This document shows, piece by piece, positions 7,360-14,904 of a stretch of DNA of 15,732 bases (positions are counted from its first letter, which is position 1; the number at the start of each line of letters is the position of its first letter). This stretch comes from OCS116 cluster bacterium (lineage in GTDB: Bacteria > Pseudomonadota > Alphaproteobacteria > Rhizobiales > OSC116). The position numbers were made by a program, and so were the translations under genes. The notes beneath the pieces are model-generated. The model did not search any database. It was not told where the DNA came from and saw nothing but the letters and a program-made list of their open reading frames with translations. The stretch covers positions 1 to 15,732 of the forward strand of contig NVUS02000223.1 of assembly GCA_002402005.2 (NCBI GenBank). The letters run 5' to 3'.

Positions 7360-8226
7360 ATGAGCTTTGATATTATTAGCCACATTTCGGACAGGCGGAA
7401 CAGATTGTCGAAATCAGAAAAGCTAGTGGCTTCTCTTGTTTTGGAGGACACCCAATTTGTAATCGCCAGCAATATTGATGACATTTCAACCAAAGCAGGT
7501 GTAAGCATGCCAACTGTAACGCGATTTTGCCGTTCTGTTGGCTTGCAAGGTCTGCGTGAGCTAAAAATAAAACTATCTCAAAACATGAAGTTGGATCAAC
7601 GGTTTTTAAGCAATGACATGCCGATTCACAATATCGAAGACATTGCCAATAATATTCTCGCAAAAGCCCAACAAGCACTATTTGAGGTTGATCAGCAAAT
7701 TGATTTGGCAAAGCTAACGGATGTTGTGGATTTGATTTTAAGATCAAATCAGATTTTTGCATTTGGTAATGGTGGCATATCTTCTTTATTGTCCAAAGAA
7801 ATGGTGATTAGATTTTTTAGGTTTAAAATCAACATCGCAGAATCTAATGACGCAGAAATGCAAAAAATGATGTCTGCCACAGTAGATAAAGGCGATTTGA
7901 TATTCCTGTTTAGTGTTTCAGGATATAGCGAAAACTTAATAGAATGTGCAAGAATTGCCAAGCAATATGGCGCAAAAATTGTCGCCATCACAAGGCACAA
8001 TACCCCCTTGTCAAACATCGCAGATCATAAACTTGTTATTGACATCACCGAAGGCAATTATGTCTTGAGACCCACCTCAAGCCGATATGCTTATTTGGCT
8101 TTGTTGGATATTCTCGCAAATGGTGTCGCCGCAAAAATGGATGTACAAGCGCTAGAAATTTTAAGGCGACTACGCCAGAATCAAACCGAAGACCAGACAA
8201 TAAATAATAGCCCACTTGGTGACTAA
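7360..8226 (+). CDS. MurR/RpiR-family transcriptional regulator (HTH plus SIS domain)
   Basis: This one-component regulator has 288 residues from the preferred start. The N-terminal HTH_6 domain (about 1-75) has LSKSEKLVASLVLED and a helix-turn-helix around DDISTKAGVSMPTVTRFCRS. The C-terminal SIS (sugar isomerase) domain, about 120-240, has IFAFGNGGISSLLSKEM and the LFSVSGYSENLIECARIAK loop that in family members contacts a phosphosugar effector. I prefer ATG 7360 because AGGTG lies just upstream and family proteins begin near MSFDII..ISDR..RLSKSE. ATG 7315 (15 residues longer) is possible but sits 2 bp after a palindrome and lacks a ribosome-binding site. It is divergent from the M81 operon and upstream of the second importer, so it could control either. 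The effector is unknown; the SIS domain suggests a phosphorylated sugar or amino-sugar. Confidence 0.93.
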   Translation: MSFDIISHISDRRNRLSKSEKLVASLVLEDTQFVIASNIDDISTKAGVSMPTVTRFCRSVGLQGLRELKIKLSQNMKLDQRFLSNDMPIHNIEDIANNILAKAQQALFEVDQQIDLAKLTDVVDLILRSNQIFAFGNGGISSLLSKEMVIRFFRFKINIAESNDAEMQKMMSATVDKGDLIFLFSVSGYSENLIECARIAKQYGAKIVAITRHNTPLSNIADHKLVIDITEGNYVLRPTSSRYAYLALLDILANGVAAKMDVQALEILRRLRQNQTEDQTINNSPLGD

Positions 8227-8353
8227 AAGGTTTATTAGTAAAAAAATAAACAACATAAATTAAAAGAATGGGGATTATAGGCTCAGAGCCATCTATAGAC
8301 GGGTAGCTATTTCGAAATATATTAGGTACTCAATAATGTTTTAAGGTGTCCAA

Positions 8354-8560
8354 TTGATAATTCTTCGTGCGGCTCGACTAGCTGGCTGGATAATGAGGTT
8401 GGATATTACCTCATTTAGTGATAAACGCCTACGGCAGACACTGCGCCAGAACAATATACCTGTGATCAGAGCCTGCAAACACACGGTTACAACGGATAGT
8501 AATCACAAGTTTAATATTGCTGCTAAAATAGAACTCTACCGCAGATAATCCCAATCAGAA
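8354..8560 (+). pseudogene. Possible IS5-family transposase remnant (C-terminal part)
   Basis: A short plus-strand reading frame contains DKRLRQTLRQNNIPVIRACK, then about 12 variable residues, then AAKIELYRR, a stop, and SQSEMAG in the same frame. In IS5-type transposases the region before the catalytic Glu reads roughly ..xLRQxLxxxxIxPVIPxxx....LYRRRxxIEMxFxRLK. The order and spacing fit if the stop codon replaced one codon in LYRRR-S-x-x-EM. No N-terminal DDE region, terminal inverted repeats or target duplication were recognised. It also contains an 8-bp inverted repeat (AATGAGGT 8392-8399, ACCTCATT 8408-8415). The resemblance is from memory of the family and is weak to moderate. Confidence 0.35.
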
Positions 8561-8599
8561 ATGGCTGGTTGATATTCGCTATATTTGAGTATATCCATG

Positions 8600-9016
8600 G
8601 ATTTCTATAACCCAAGGCGAAGGCATTCTGCGTTAAGTTGAAAAAGCCCGTTGGCTTTTGAATAAATCGTTGCTTAAATGAGAACATGGAGCGGTACGAA
8701 AACGTGACACGACCAGTTGCAGATTTAACGATTTTTGCACCGCGCATAAATGGTGTGCCACCAATAGAGATTGTATCATAATACCAGCGAAATTAACTCC
8801 GTTTTTTGAAACGATATATTTAGCAAGCTCGATCGCCACCTGCGGTGACTGAACACCGCACCTTCCTAACCCAGTGTCACTTTCTACCAAGATGGCGATG
8901 TTTGAATTTAATGAGGTAAAACATTGGCTCAAGCCATCTGAACCGCTCGGTGTTTGCCAGAGGCGACTCGGCGGCTCATGCTCGGCTGGCACTTTTCGTA
9001 CAATTGAAGAGGCCAA
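8600..9016 (-). pseudogene. Degraded DSD1 / D-threonine-aldolase-like PLP enzyme
   Basis: One minus-strand frame reads IAILVESDTGLGRCGVQSPQ and continues with VAIELAKYIVSKNGVNFAGI, a good match to the middle of DSD1/D-threonine-aldolase proteins (LVEVDxGxGRCGV...ALxLAxxIxxxxGxxFAG). After FAGI the expected GYEGH and roughly 60 residues are missing. The sequence then resumes in another frame with ISIGGTPFMRGAKIVKSATG-RVTF, and in a third with HLSNDLFKSQRAFST, resembling the family's GGTPT...VTExRxGxYxxND segment. So at least two frame changes and one deletion are needed. The catalytic-lysine N-terminus and metal-binding C-terminus are not recognisable. Intact family members are fold-III PLP enzymes that act on D-threonine, D-serine or 3-hydroxy-aspartate-type substrates. 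It lies on the strand opposite the flanking genes and is almost certainly non-functional. Confidence 0.6.
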
Positions 9017-9100
9017 AAACCGTTAGAAAGTTAGCCAAGTAAAAAAGCTAATTGCAACAGTCTTTTTAATTAATCGCTAACCAATTGAAATAAAATAAAT

Positions 9101-9144
9101 AATTACCAATATTAACGTAATTTTCAAATTACTTTGACGTAATC
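9101..9144. promoter_or_regulatory. Cluster of four ATTAC/GTAAT half-sites upstream of second importer
   Basis: Half-sites ATTAC (9102-9106), GTAAT (9117-9121), ATTAC (9128-9132) and GTAAT (9139-9143) alternate in orientation. Half-sites 2 and 3 form the 16-bp palindrome GTAATTTTCAAATTAC (9117-9132), and the last three are spaced 11 bp apart, about one helical turn. This looks like an operator array about 140-180 bp upstream of the binding-protein start. The binding protein could be the nearby RpiR-family regulator or an unlinked factor. Confidence 0.4.
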
Positions 9145-9283
9145 AACAGAGTTTTGGGGTTCTATTTGTTGCTTATTGTTTTTATCTAAATGTGTTCAAG
9201 TTTGTTTGCTTTTCTAATATTAAATTCAGATTAGCCAATTTGATAACACATAATTGATAACAAATAAAAAGAGGGAATTATTA

Positions 9284-10954
9284 ATGAAAAAGATATTATT
9301 AGCCAGTGTTGCTTGTGCCGCTATTGCAGTTAGCGCGATTGCGCCAAGCGTTGTGGTTGCTGCTGACAAATCCGAATTGGTTATTGTGCCACGTCAGGTT
9401 ACGGCATGGGTTCGTAACTTTAACCCATTTAATCAAACGACCAGATTGCCATCCACTCTTGGGTTTATCTACGAGCAATTGGTCATTTTTAACGCCATGA
9501 AAGGTGGTAAACCAGAATATCGCTTAGCAGAAGGCCATTCATATTCTGACGATCTAAAAACCCTAACTTTTAACCTTCGTAAAGGTGTTAAATGGTCTGA
9601 CGGCGAAGCATTTGATGCAGCTGACGTTGCCTATTCTTGGAATTTAGCCAAATCAAACGCAGCCATTGATATTCATTCAATTTGGAGCCTGATGGATGGT
9701 TTTGAAATTGTTGATGATCATACCATTAAAATTGTGCTAAAAGGCCCTAATGCCGCTGCTGCATTTAGAATTGTAAGAGCCCCTATCGTTCCTGAACACG
9801 CGTGGAAAGATGTTAAAGACCCAATTACATTTACCAACGAAAACCCAATCGGCTCAGGGCCAGTGACTGTTATCGAGCGTTTTACAGAGCAAGTTTACAC
9901 ACAATGCCGTAACCCACATTATTGGGACAATGCAAGCCTGAGTGTCGATTGCTTAAAGTTGCCACAACTTGCAAATAACGATCAAACACTTGCCGCTGCC
10001 CAAAAAGGCGAACTTGATTGGTTTGGTTCATTCTTGCCTGACATTGAGAAAACATACGTGGCTAAAGATGCCGACAATCATAAATATTGGTTCCCAGGCG
10101 GTCAAATGGTTGCATTTAACTTCAACTTAGAGTCAGAAAATGCTGGCATTAAAATGGCGTTTAATGATGTTAACTTCCGCCGTGCAATGTCCATGGCTAT
10201 GGATCGTGACGCCATGGTAAATGTTGCAGGTTACGGTTATCCAACGTTGAACGATTACGCCTCCGCTCTTGGTCGTGGTTATCATTCTTGGAACAACGAA
10301 AAAGCCCAAGCTGATTTCGGCAAATATACGCAGCTAAACATTGAAGCAGCAAAAGCATTGCTAGCTGAAAGCGGCTATAAAGATAGCGATGGCGATGGCA
10401 AGATTGAAAACCCAGATGGCAGCGCCATTAAGTTTGACATTCTTGTGCCAAATGGTTGGACTGACTGGATAAACACAGTGCAAATTGCCATAGAAGGTCT
10501 ACAGGAAATCGGCATTGACGCAAAAATATCGACTCCAGAATCATCTGCTTGGAGACAAGCATTGATCGATGGTTCATATGAAAGTGGTATGAATTCTTAC
10601 CGCAATGGCGTCACACCGCATCTTCAATATGATGCTGCTTTCCATAGCCGTCATAAAGATAAAACACGTTATGCTTCAACTCGTTTCTCAATGCCAGCGT
10701 TAGACAAAGCATTAGATGCATTCTATGCAACGGGCGATCAAGCAGAGCAAAAGAAAATCATGGATGAAATTCAGTATATCGTTGCTGAAAACATGCCATT
10801 GATTCCGGTGTTTAATAACCCAACATGGTATCAGTATAACACCGCTAGGTTTACGGGCTTCTTTAGCGCTGACAACCCAGGTGGCAACCCAGCCATTGAT
10901 ACCGCCAACCCTGAACGTTTGTTACACTTATTGTCTATCAAACCAAAAGGTTAA
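9284..10954 (+). CDS. Extracellular solute-binding protein, family 5 (possible oligosaccharide/peptide subtype)
   Basis: This is the periplasmic binding component of the second importer, 556 residues. I chose ATG 9284 because GAGGG lies 8 bases upstream and a signal peptide starts there (MKKILLASVACAAIAVSAIA, likely cleavage VAA-D at 27/28); an in-frame TTG at 9254 would add 10 residues before the signal and is rejected. The mature N-terminus has NFNPFNQTTRLPSTLGFIYEQ and then LRKGVKWSDGEAFDAADVAYSW. The form FNPF......LGFIYE recalls family-5 proteins of cello-oligosaccharide/beta-glucoside systems rather than classic DppA. An EF-hand-like loop DSDGDGKI at 367-374 may bind calcium. A terminator-like hairpin follows the stop, which fits high expression relative to the permeases. 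The ligand is unknown. Confidence 0.93.
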   Translation: MKKILLASVACAAIAVSAIAPSVVVAADKSELVIVPRQVTAWVRNFNPFNQTTRLPSTLGFIYEQLVIFNAMKGGKPEYRLAEGHSYSDDLKTLTFNLRKGVKWSDGEAFDAADVAYSWNLAKSNAAIDIHSIWSLMDGFEIVDDHTIKIVLKGPNAAAAFRIVRAPIVPEHAWKDVKDPITFTNENPIGSGPVTVIERFTEQVYTQCRNPHYWDNASLSVDCLKLPQLANNDQTLAAAQKGELDWFGSFLPDIEKTYVAKDADNHKYWFPGGQMVAFNFNLESENAGIKMAFNDVNFRRAMSMAMDRDAMVNVAGYGYPTLNDYASALGRGYHSWNNEKAQADFGKYTQLNIEAAKALLAESGYKDSDGDGKIENPDGSAIKFDILVPNGWTDWINTVQIAIEGLQEIGIDAKISTPESSAWRQALIDGSYESGMNSYRNGVTPHLQYDAAFHSRHKDKTRYASTRFSMPALDKALDAFYATGDQAEQKKIMDEIQYIVAENMPLIPVFNNPTWYQYNTARFTGFFSADNPGGNPAIDTANPERLLHLLSIKPKG

Positions 10955-10968
10955 GCCTTAAAGAAACG

Positions 10969-11003
10969 CCCCAAAGCAGTATAATCCTGCTTTGGGGTAT
11001 TTT
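10969..11003 (+). terminator. Rho-independent-terminator-like hairpin between binding protein and permease
   Basis: This is a perfect 11-bp stem (CCCCAAAGCAG 10969-10979, CTGCTTTGGGG 10987-10997) with a 7-base loop, followed by TATTTT. It begins 14 bases after the binding-protein stop and 64 bases before the permease start. It probably acts as a partial terminator or 3'-end protector that raises binding-protein levels over permease levels, since the downstream permease and ATPase genes have no obvious promoter of their own. Confidence 0.8.
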
Positions 11004-11066
11004 AACAATTTCAGAATTTTTAAACCAAGCTTTGATACGCTCACCACCCAATGATAAGAGGCCTAT

Positions 11067-12044
11067 ATGCGCTACGTTTTGAGACGACTATTTTTCTATC
11101 TCATTGCCTTTTTTTGTGCAGCCACATTCAACTTTATTTTACCCCGTTTAATGCCGGGCGACCCCATTACTATCATGTTTTCCTCACAAGGCAACAACTT
11201 ACCAATTGAAAGCCTAAACGCACTAAAAGCCACATTCGGGTTTATTGACGGCCCCTTGCACGAACAATATTTCGCCTATCTAAAAAGCGTCTTTACCTGG
11301 GATTTAGGCTATAGCGTGCAATATTACCCGCAAAGCGTAAATGACGTTCTTAACCGCTCAATTTTATGGACATTATTCTTAGTCGGCATTTCATCAGTCA
11401 TCAGTTTCTCACTCGGTTCACTCGCTGGCATATACGCCGCTTGGCACCGTGGCGGTACTTTTGACACCATATTATCGCCATTGTCATTGGTGATGCAATC
11501 CATGCCAGCAGTCATTATATCGCTATTTTTCTTATTCACGTTTGGTGTCGCATTAGATTGGTTACCAACTGGCTATGCTTACAATATTGATTATGACCCA
11601 GAATGGAGTTTCAAATATATTGCCAGCGTTCTGGAACATGCCATCATGCCCATAACCACATTGGTCATTGTGCAAATCGGCGGCTATCTAATCACCATCC
11701 GCAATAACATGATTAATCTATTGGGCGAGGATTACATCGTTATGGCGCGCGCAAAGGGCCTCAGCGAAAAGCGCGTGATGTTAAATTACGGCGCCCGAAA
11801 CGCCATGCTGCCATTGGTCACCACATTTGCCATGACAATCGGCGTGGTGCTTGGTGGCTCGCTCATAACCGAATATGTGTTCAATTACCCAGGCCTCGGC
11901 AACACGCTTTACCAAGCCATCACCAACCGAGATTACCCAGTCATTCAAGGCCAATTGCTCATCATGACATTGGCCATGCTCACCATGAATTTTTTAGCCG
12001 ATATGGCCTACGTATATCTCGATCCACGCCTCAGAAAAGCATAA
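11067..12044 (+). CDS. ABC transporter permease, DppB type (second system)
   Basis: This inner-membrane permease has 325 residues. It begins with RYVLRRLFFYLIAFFCAATF, followed by the periplasmic LPRLMPGDPI motif (about 25-34), and has the EAA loop at about 222-249 (DYIVMARAKGLSEKRVMLNY). It ends with DMAYVYLDPRLRKA. The first periplasmic region (LHEQYFAYLKSVFTWDLGYS and then VQYYPQSVNDVL) resembles permeases of the oligosaccharide-type branch, which typically have a LWEQY..YL....GDLG.S..Y.P..V motif, more than those of the left importer. AGAGG lies about 8 bases before the ATG. It is paired with the next permease gene 46 bp downstream. Confidence 0.94.
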   Translation: MRYVLRRLFFYLIAFFCAATFNFILPRLMPGDPITIMFSSQGNNLPIESLNALKATFGFIDGPLHEQYFAYLKSVFTWDLGYSVQYYPQSVNDVLNRSILWTLFLVGISSVISFSLGSLAGIYAAWHRGGTFDTILSPLSLVMQSMPAVIISLFFLFTFGVALDWLPTGYAYNIDYDPEWSFKYIASVLEHAIMPITTLVIVQIGGYLITIRNNMINLLGEDYIVMARAKGLSEKRVMLNYGARNAMLPLVTTFAMTIGVVLGGSLITEYVFNYPGLGNTLYQAITNRDYPVIQGQLLIMTLAMLTMNFLADMAYVYLDPRLRKA

Positions 12045-12090
12045 TGAATAGGCCTGAATTTAATAAACAGAACAAAGTTAAAGGTTTGAA

Positions 12091-13008
12091 ATGTCTAGAA
12101 TATTAACACTTTTAAAACGCAATAAAAAAGCCAGTTTTGGCATGATTATCTTACTGGTTTATGTCTTCATTGCATTATTTGCAGATGTGATAACCGATCA
12201 TGACCCAATTAAACGTGTCGCCCGGCCACATCAAGAGCCAAGTATCGAGCATTTAATGGGCACAACCCGCATGGGTCGCGATGTTTACACCCAATTTGTG
12301 CATGGCACACGCACCTCAATTGCTGTCGGTTTTTCGGCGGGCTTCATCATTATGGCGCTCGGCACAATTTTGGGCATAAGTGCCGGCTATTTTGGCGGCA
12401 AAGTCGACGAGGTGATTAATTTTTTCACCAACATTGCATTGGTCATCCCGCAACTGCCACTGCTATTGGTATTGGCTGCATTTCTAGGCGAATCCTCCCC
12501 AACCACCATCGCATTAATCATTGGTTTTACAAGCTGGGCATGGGGCGCACGGGTCACACGCGCACAAACCATGGCACTCAGCAAAAAGGAATTCATTCAA
12601 TCAGCAGAACTTGCAGGCGAAAGCCGCTGGCGCATTCTATTGGTCGAATTATTACCCAATCTTGCATCAATCATTGGCGCAAACTTCATTGGCAGCGTAC
12701 TTTTCACAGTAATCACCCAAGCAACGATAGAATTTTTAGGGCTCGGCAACCCGCTCACCATGAGCTGGGGCACGATGCTATATAACGCCCAAAACACCAG
12801 CGCAATGCACGTTGGCGCATGGTGGGAAATTTTAACCCCATCGATCGCAATTGCGGTTCTAGGCGTTGCCTTAGCATTGCTCAATTTTGGCATTGATGAA
12901 ATTTCCAATACCAAATTACGCACATTTTCTGGCTTGCGCATATTTAACAGGCGCATTGCTGCCATCGAATATGAAAAAAGCTTAACTGCGCAGGAGGAAC
13001 ACTCATGA
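12091..13008 (+). CDS. ABC transporter permease, DppC type (second system)
   Basis: This is the partner permease, 305 residues. The first membrane segment (about 14-34) is followed by HLMGTTRMGRDVYTQFVHGTRTS at 54-76, a DppC-type signature. The EAA loop is at about 168-192 (FIQSAELAGESRWRILLVEL), and the family end GIDEISNTKLR is at 267-277. A tail of about 28 residues follows (RIFNRRIAAIEYEKSLTAQEEHS), charged and probably cytoplasmic. AAAGG precedes the ATG by 7 bases. Its TGA overlaps the next gene's ATG as ATGA, so the first ATPase is translationally coupled to it. Confidence 0.94.
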   Translation: MSRILTLLKRNKKASFGMIILLVYVFIALFADVITDHDPIKRVARPHQEPSIEHLMGTTRMGRDVYTQFVHGTRTSIAVGFSAGFIIMALGTILGISAGYFGGKVDEVINFFTNIALVIPQLPLLLVLAAFLGESSPTTIALIIGFTSWAWGARVTRAQTMALSKKEFIQSAELAGESRWRILLVELLPNLASIIGANFIGSVLFTVITQATIEFLGLGNPLTMSWGTMLYNAQNTSAMHVGAWWEILTPSIAIAVLGVALALLNFGIDEISNTKLRTFSGLRIFNRRIAAIEYEKSLTAQEEHS

Positions 13009-13844
13009 GCAAACAGCCAAACCCAGAAAATATACTAGAAATCCGCAACCTTTGCGTAGATTACATTTTGAACGATGGCGAATTTAGCGCCGTTAAAAAT
13101 GTCAGCTTCCACATTAAAAAAGGCGAAATATTTGGCCTTGCTGGAGAAAGCGGCTGCGGCAAATCCACCATCGCATTCGCCATTAACCGCCTATTGCAAC
13201 CCCCCGCATATATATCAAATGGCGAGATATACCTAGACGGCGAAAACGTACTAAAAAAAGACGATGAAGCCCTATCGCGCATTCGCTGGAGCAAAGTCTC
13301 CATGGTATTCCAAAGCGCGATGAACAGCCTAAACCCCGTCATCACAGTGTTCGAACAATTCAGAGACATGCTCAAGCGCCACAAAGGTTTCAACAAATCA
13401 CAAGCCCAAAAACGAACCCGCGAATTGCTAGAACTGGTCGGCATTGAACCCGCACGTTTTAAAGATTATCCGCATCAATTTTCAGGCGGCATGCGCCAAC
13501 GCATTGTCATCGCCATTGCTTTAGCCTTAAACCCCGACTTGGTGGTTATGGACGAACCCACAACCGCGTTAGATGTAGTTGTACAACGCGAAATCCTGCA
13601 AGAAATTTATAAATTACGCAAAAAATTCGGCTTTTCCATTCTATTCATCACGCATGACTTAAGTTTAATGACCCAATTCTGCGACCGAATCGGCGTCATG
13701 CTAGAAGGTGAATTGGTCGAAGTCGCCACAGCAAAAGACATCTTAAACGCGCCCCAGCACGAATATACCAAAAAATTATGGGATGCAATTCCAACACCAT
13801 TTGGCGACAGCGTGATGAGTCAATTTGCAACGCAAAAAGTATAG
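13005..13844 (+). CDS. ABC transporter ATP-binding protein, DppD type, short form without Cys motif
   Basis: This is the first ATPase of the second importer, 279 residues. Walker A GESGCGKST is at 47-55, Q-loop Q103 lies in VFQSAMNSLNPV, the signature SGGMRQR starts at 160, Walker B has D183-E184 with PTTALD, and the switch His is 217. VFQ-x-AMN-x-LNP instead of IFQEPM.SLNP is typical, as I recall, of the oligosaccharide-type subgroup. The protein ends soon after the QHEYTKKLWDAIPTP segment and lacks the C-terminal four-cysteine domain found in the left operon's ATPases. A strong AGGAGG ribosome-binding site lies upstream, inside the end of the permease gene. The overlap (ATGA) and the 14-bp gap to the next ATPase gene show an operon. 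Confidence 0.94.
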   Translation: MSKQPNPENILEIRNLCVDYILNDGEFSAVKNVSFHIKKGEIFGLAGESGCGKSTIAFAINRLLQPPAYISNGEIYLDGENVLKKDDEALSRIRWSKVSMVFQSAMNSLNPVITVFEQFRDMLKRHKGFNKSQAQKRTRELLELVGIEPARFKDYPHQFSGGMRQRIVIAIALALNPDLVVMDEPTTALDVVVQREILQEIYKLRKKFGFSILFITHDLSLMTQFCDRIGVMLEGELVEVATAKDILNAPQHEYTKKLWDAIPTPFGDSVMSQFATQKV

Positions 13845-13858
13845 ATTAGGAGTGACCG

Positions 13859-14827
13859 ATGAGTGATACAATGAACGAAACCCCAGATACACCCGACGAC
13901 GTAATCCTAAGCGTCAAAAATTTGGTCAAAACATTTCACACTGGCCTCGGCTTCAAACGCAAAGAAATACACGCCCTTCGTGGCATTAGTTTCAACCTCC
14001 GAAAAGGCCGCGCATTGGCCTTAGTCGGCGAATCTGGTTCAGGTAAATCAACCGTTGCCCGAGTGCTGACAAAAATGTACGCCGCAACATCTGGCGAAAT
14101 CAGGCTAAATAACAAAAACCTAGACGAATATGACACCCGCGAAGAATTATTCGCTTATCGCCGCGCCGTACAAATGATTTTTCAAGATCCATTCGGCTCA
14201 CTAAACCCAGCCCACAAAGTTTTTCATCACATTGCGCGGCCTTTATGCTGCCATGGCAAGGTCAAAAACAAAGCCGACCTCAAACAACAAGTCTTCAACA
14301 TTCTAGAACAAGTCGAGCTCGACCCAGAAATTACAGCCTACAAATACCCGCATGAGTTATCAGGTGGCCAACGCCAACGCGTGGCCTTAGGTAGAACCTT
14401 AGCCGTCGATGCCGATATTGTCTTGGCTGATGAACCAACCTCCATGCTGGATGTCTCCATCCGTATCGACGTTCTAAACCTACTCAAACGTATGAAAGAT
14501 GATGCAGACAAAGCGTTCCTATACATCACCCACGACATCGCCACAGCGCGTTATTTTGCCGAAGACATCGCAGTATTATACCAAGGCCAAATTGTCGAAT
14601 GGGGCAAAACCGGAGAGGTAATCGACAATCCACAACACCCATATACCAAATTACTTTTATCCGCCGTGCCCGACGCACGCATTCGGTTTGACGAAATCAC
14701 CAAAGAACAACTTTATTATATTGAACATGCCGATGAAATTCGTAAAATAAGCACAAAAACCGTCACCGAAGTGAAAAAAATAAACCCAAACCATTTCATG
14801 CTCCAACACGAATTTTCAATGCTATAA
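13859..14827 (+). CDS. ABC transporter ATP-binding protein, DppF type (second system)
   Basis: This is the second ATPase of the second importer, 322 residues. Walker A GESGSGKST is at 57-65, Q-loop Q109 lies in MIFQDPFGSLNPAHKVFHHI, the signature SGGQRQR starts at 168, Walker B has D191-E192 with PTSMLDVS, and the switch His is 225. The FGSLNP.H.V..H..RPL pattern fits the oligosaccharide-type subgroup, as I recall. After the HPYTKLLLSAVPD segment there is an extra C-terminal stretch (about 275-322) with no cysteines, unlike the left operon's partner. AGGAG lies 7 bases before the ATG. The amidohydrolase gene follows 77 bp downstream, so it is probably co-transcribed. Confidence 0.94.
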   Translation: MSDTMNETPDTPDDVILSVKNLVKTFHTGLGFKRKEIHALRGISFNLRKGRALALVGESGSGKSTVARVLTKMYAATSGEIRLNNKNLDEYDTREELFAYRRAVQMIFQDPFGSLNPAHKVFHHIARPLCCHGKVKNKADLKQQVFNILEQVELDPEITAYKYPHELSGGQRQRVALGRTLAVDADIVLADEPTSMLDVSIRIDVLNLLKRMKDDADKAFLYITHDIATARYFAEDIAVLYQGQIVEWGKTGEVIDNPQHPYTKLLLSAVPDARIRFDEITKEQLYYIEHADEIRKISTKTVTEVKKINPNHFMLQHEFSML

Positions 14828-14904
14828 CAGATGAATATAATGTCTAATATATAGATAAAATCAGACGTGCAACAACAAGTACAGCAAACCAAAAGAGGAC
14901 ATAT

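Larger units (their letters stand above)
8227..9283. other. About 1 kb with no intact gene: gene remnants and upstream control region
   Basis: No complete gene was found here. From left to right it holds a weak imperfect hairpin at 8276-8297 after the regulator (TATAG...CTATA with GGCTC/GAGCC inside, no T-run, so not called as a terminator). Next is a plus-strand stretch resembling the C-terminal part of an IS5-type transposase (8354-8560), then a minus-strand remnant of a DSD1-like PLP enzyme (about 8600-9016). Last is an AT-rich leader (9040-9283) with a cluster of GTAAT/ATTAC half-sites and a repeated TTGATAACA (9240-9248 and 9254-9262) upstream of the second binding-protein gene. The mixture of decayed pieces suggests past insertion and deletion. 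Confidence 0.6.

Noticed and set aside
8276..8297. Terminator after the regulator gene
   Set aside because: The stem is interrupted by a bulge, has a very small loop and is not followed by a T-run.
8523..8747. A 74-residue minus-strand reading frame as an independent small gene
   Set aside because: Its first half (RGAKIVKSATGRVTF) reads as a displaced piece of the decayed DSD1-like gene, so I treat it as part of that pseudogene.
9136..9215. Sigma-70 promoter candidates such as TTGACG or TTCAAG with TATTAA
   Set aside because: Each has a weak -35 or -10 box or poor spacing; in such AT-rich DNA these matches are expected by chance.
9240..9262. Direct repeat TTGATAACA as an operator
   Set aside because: Two short AT-rich copies 14 bp apart next to the ribosome-binding site; too little information to call a site, so only mentioned in the gap description.
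9254..9283. TTG start giving a 566-residue binding protein
   Set aside because: It would put ten residues before a well-formed signal peptide; ATG 9284 has GAGGG at the proper distance.
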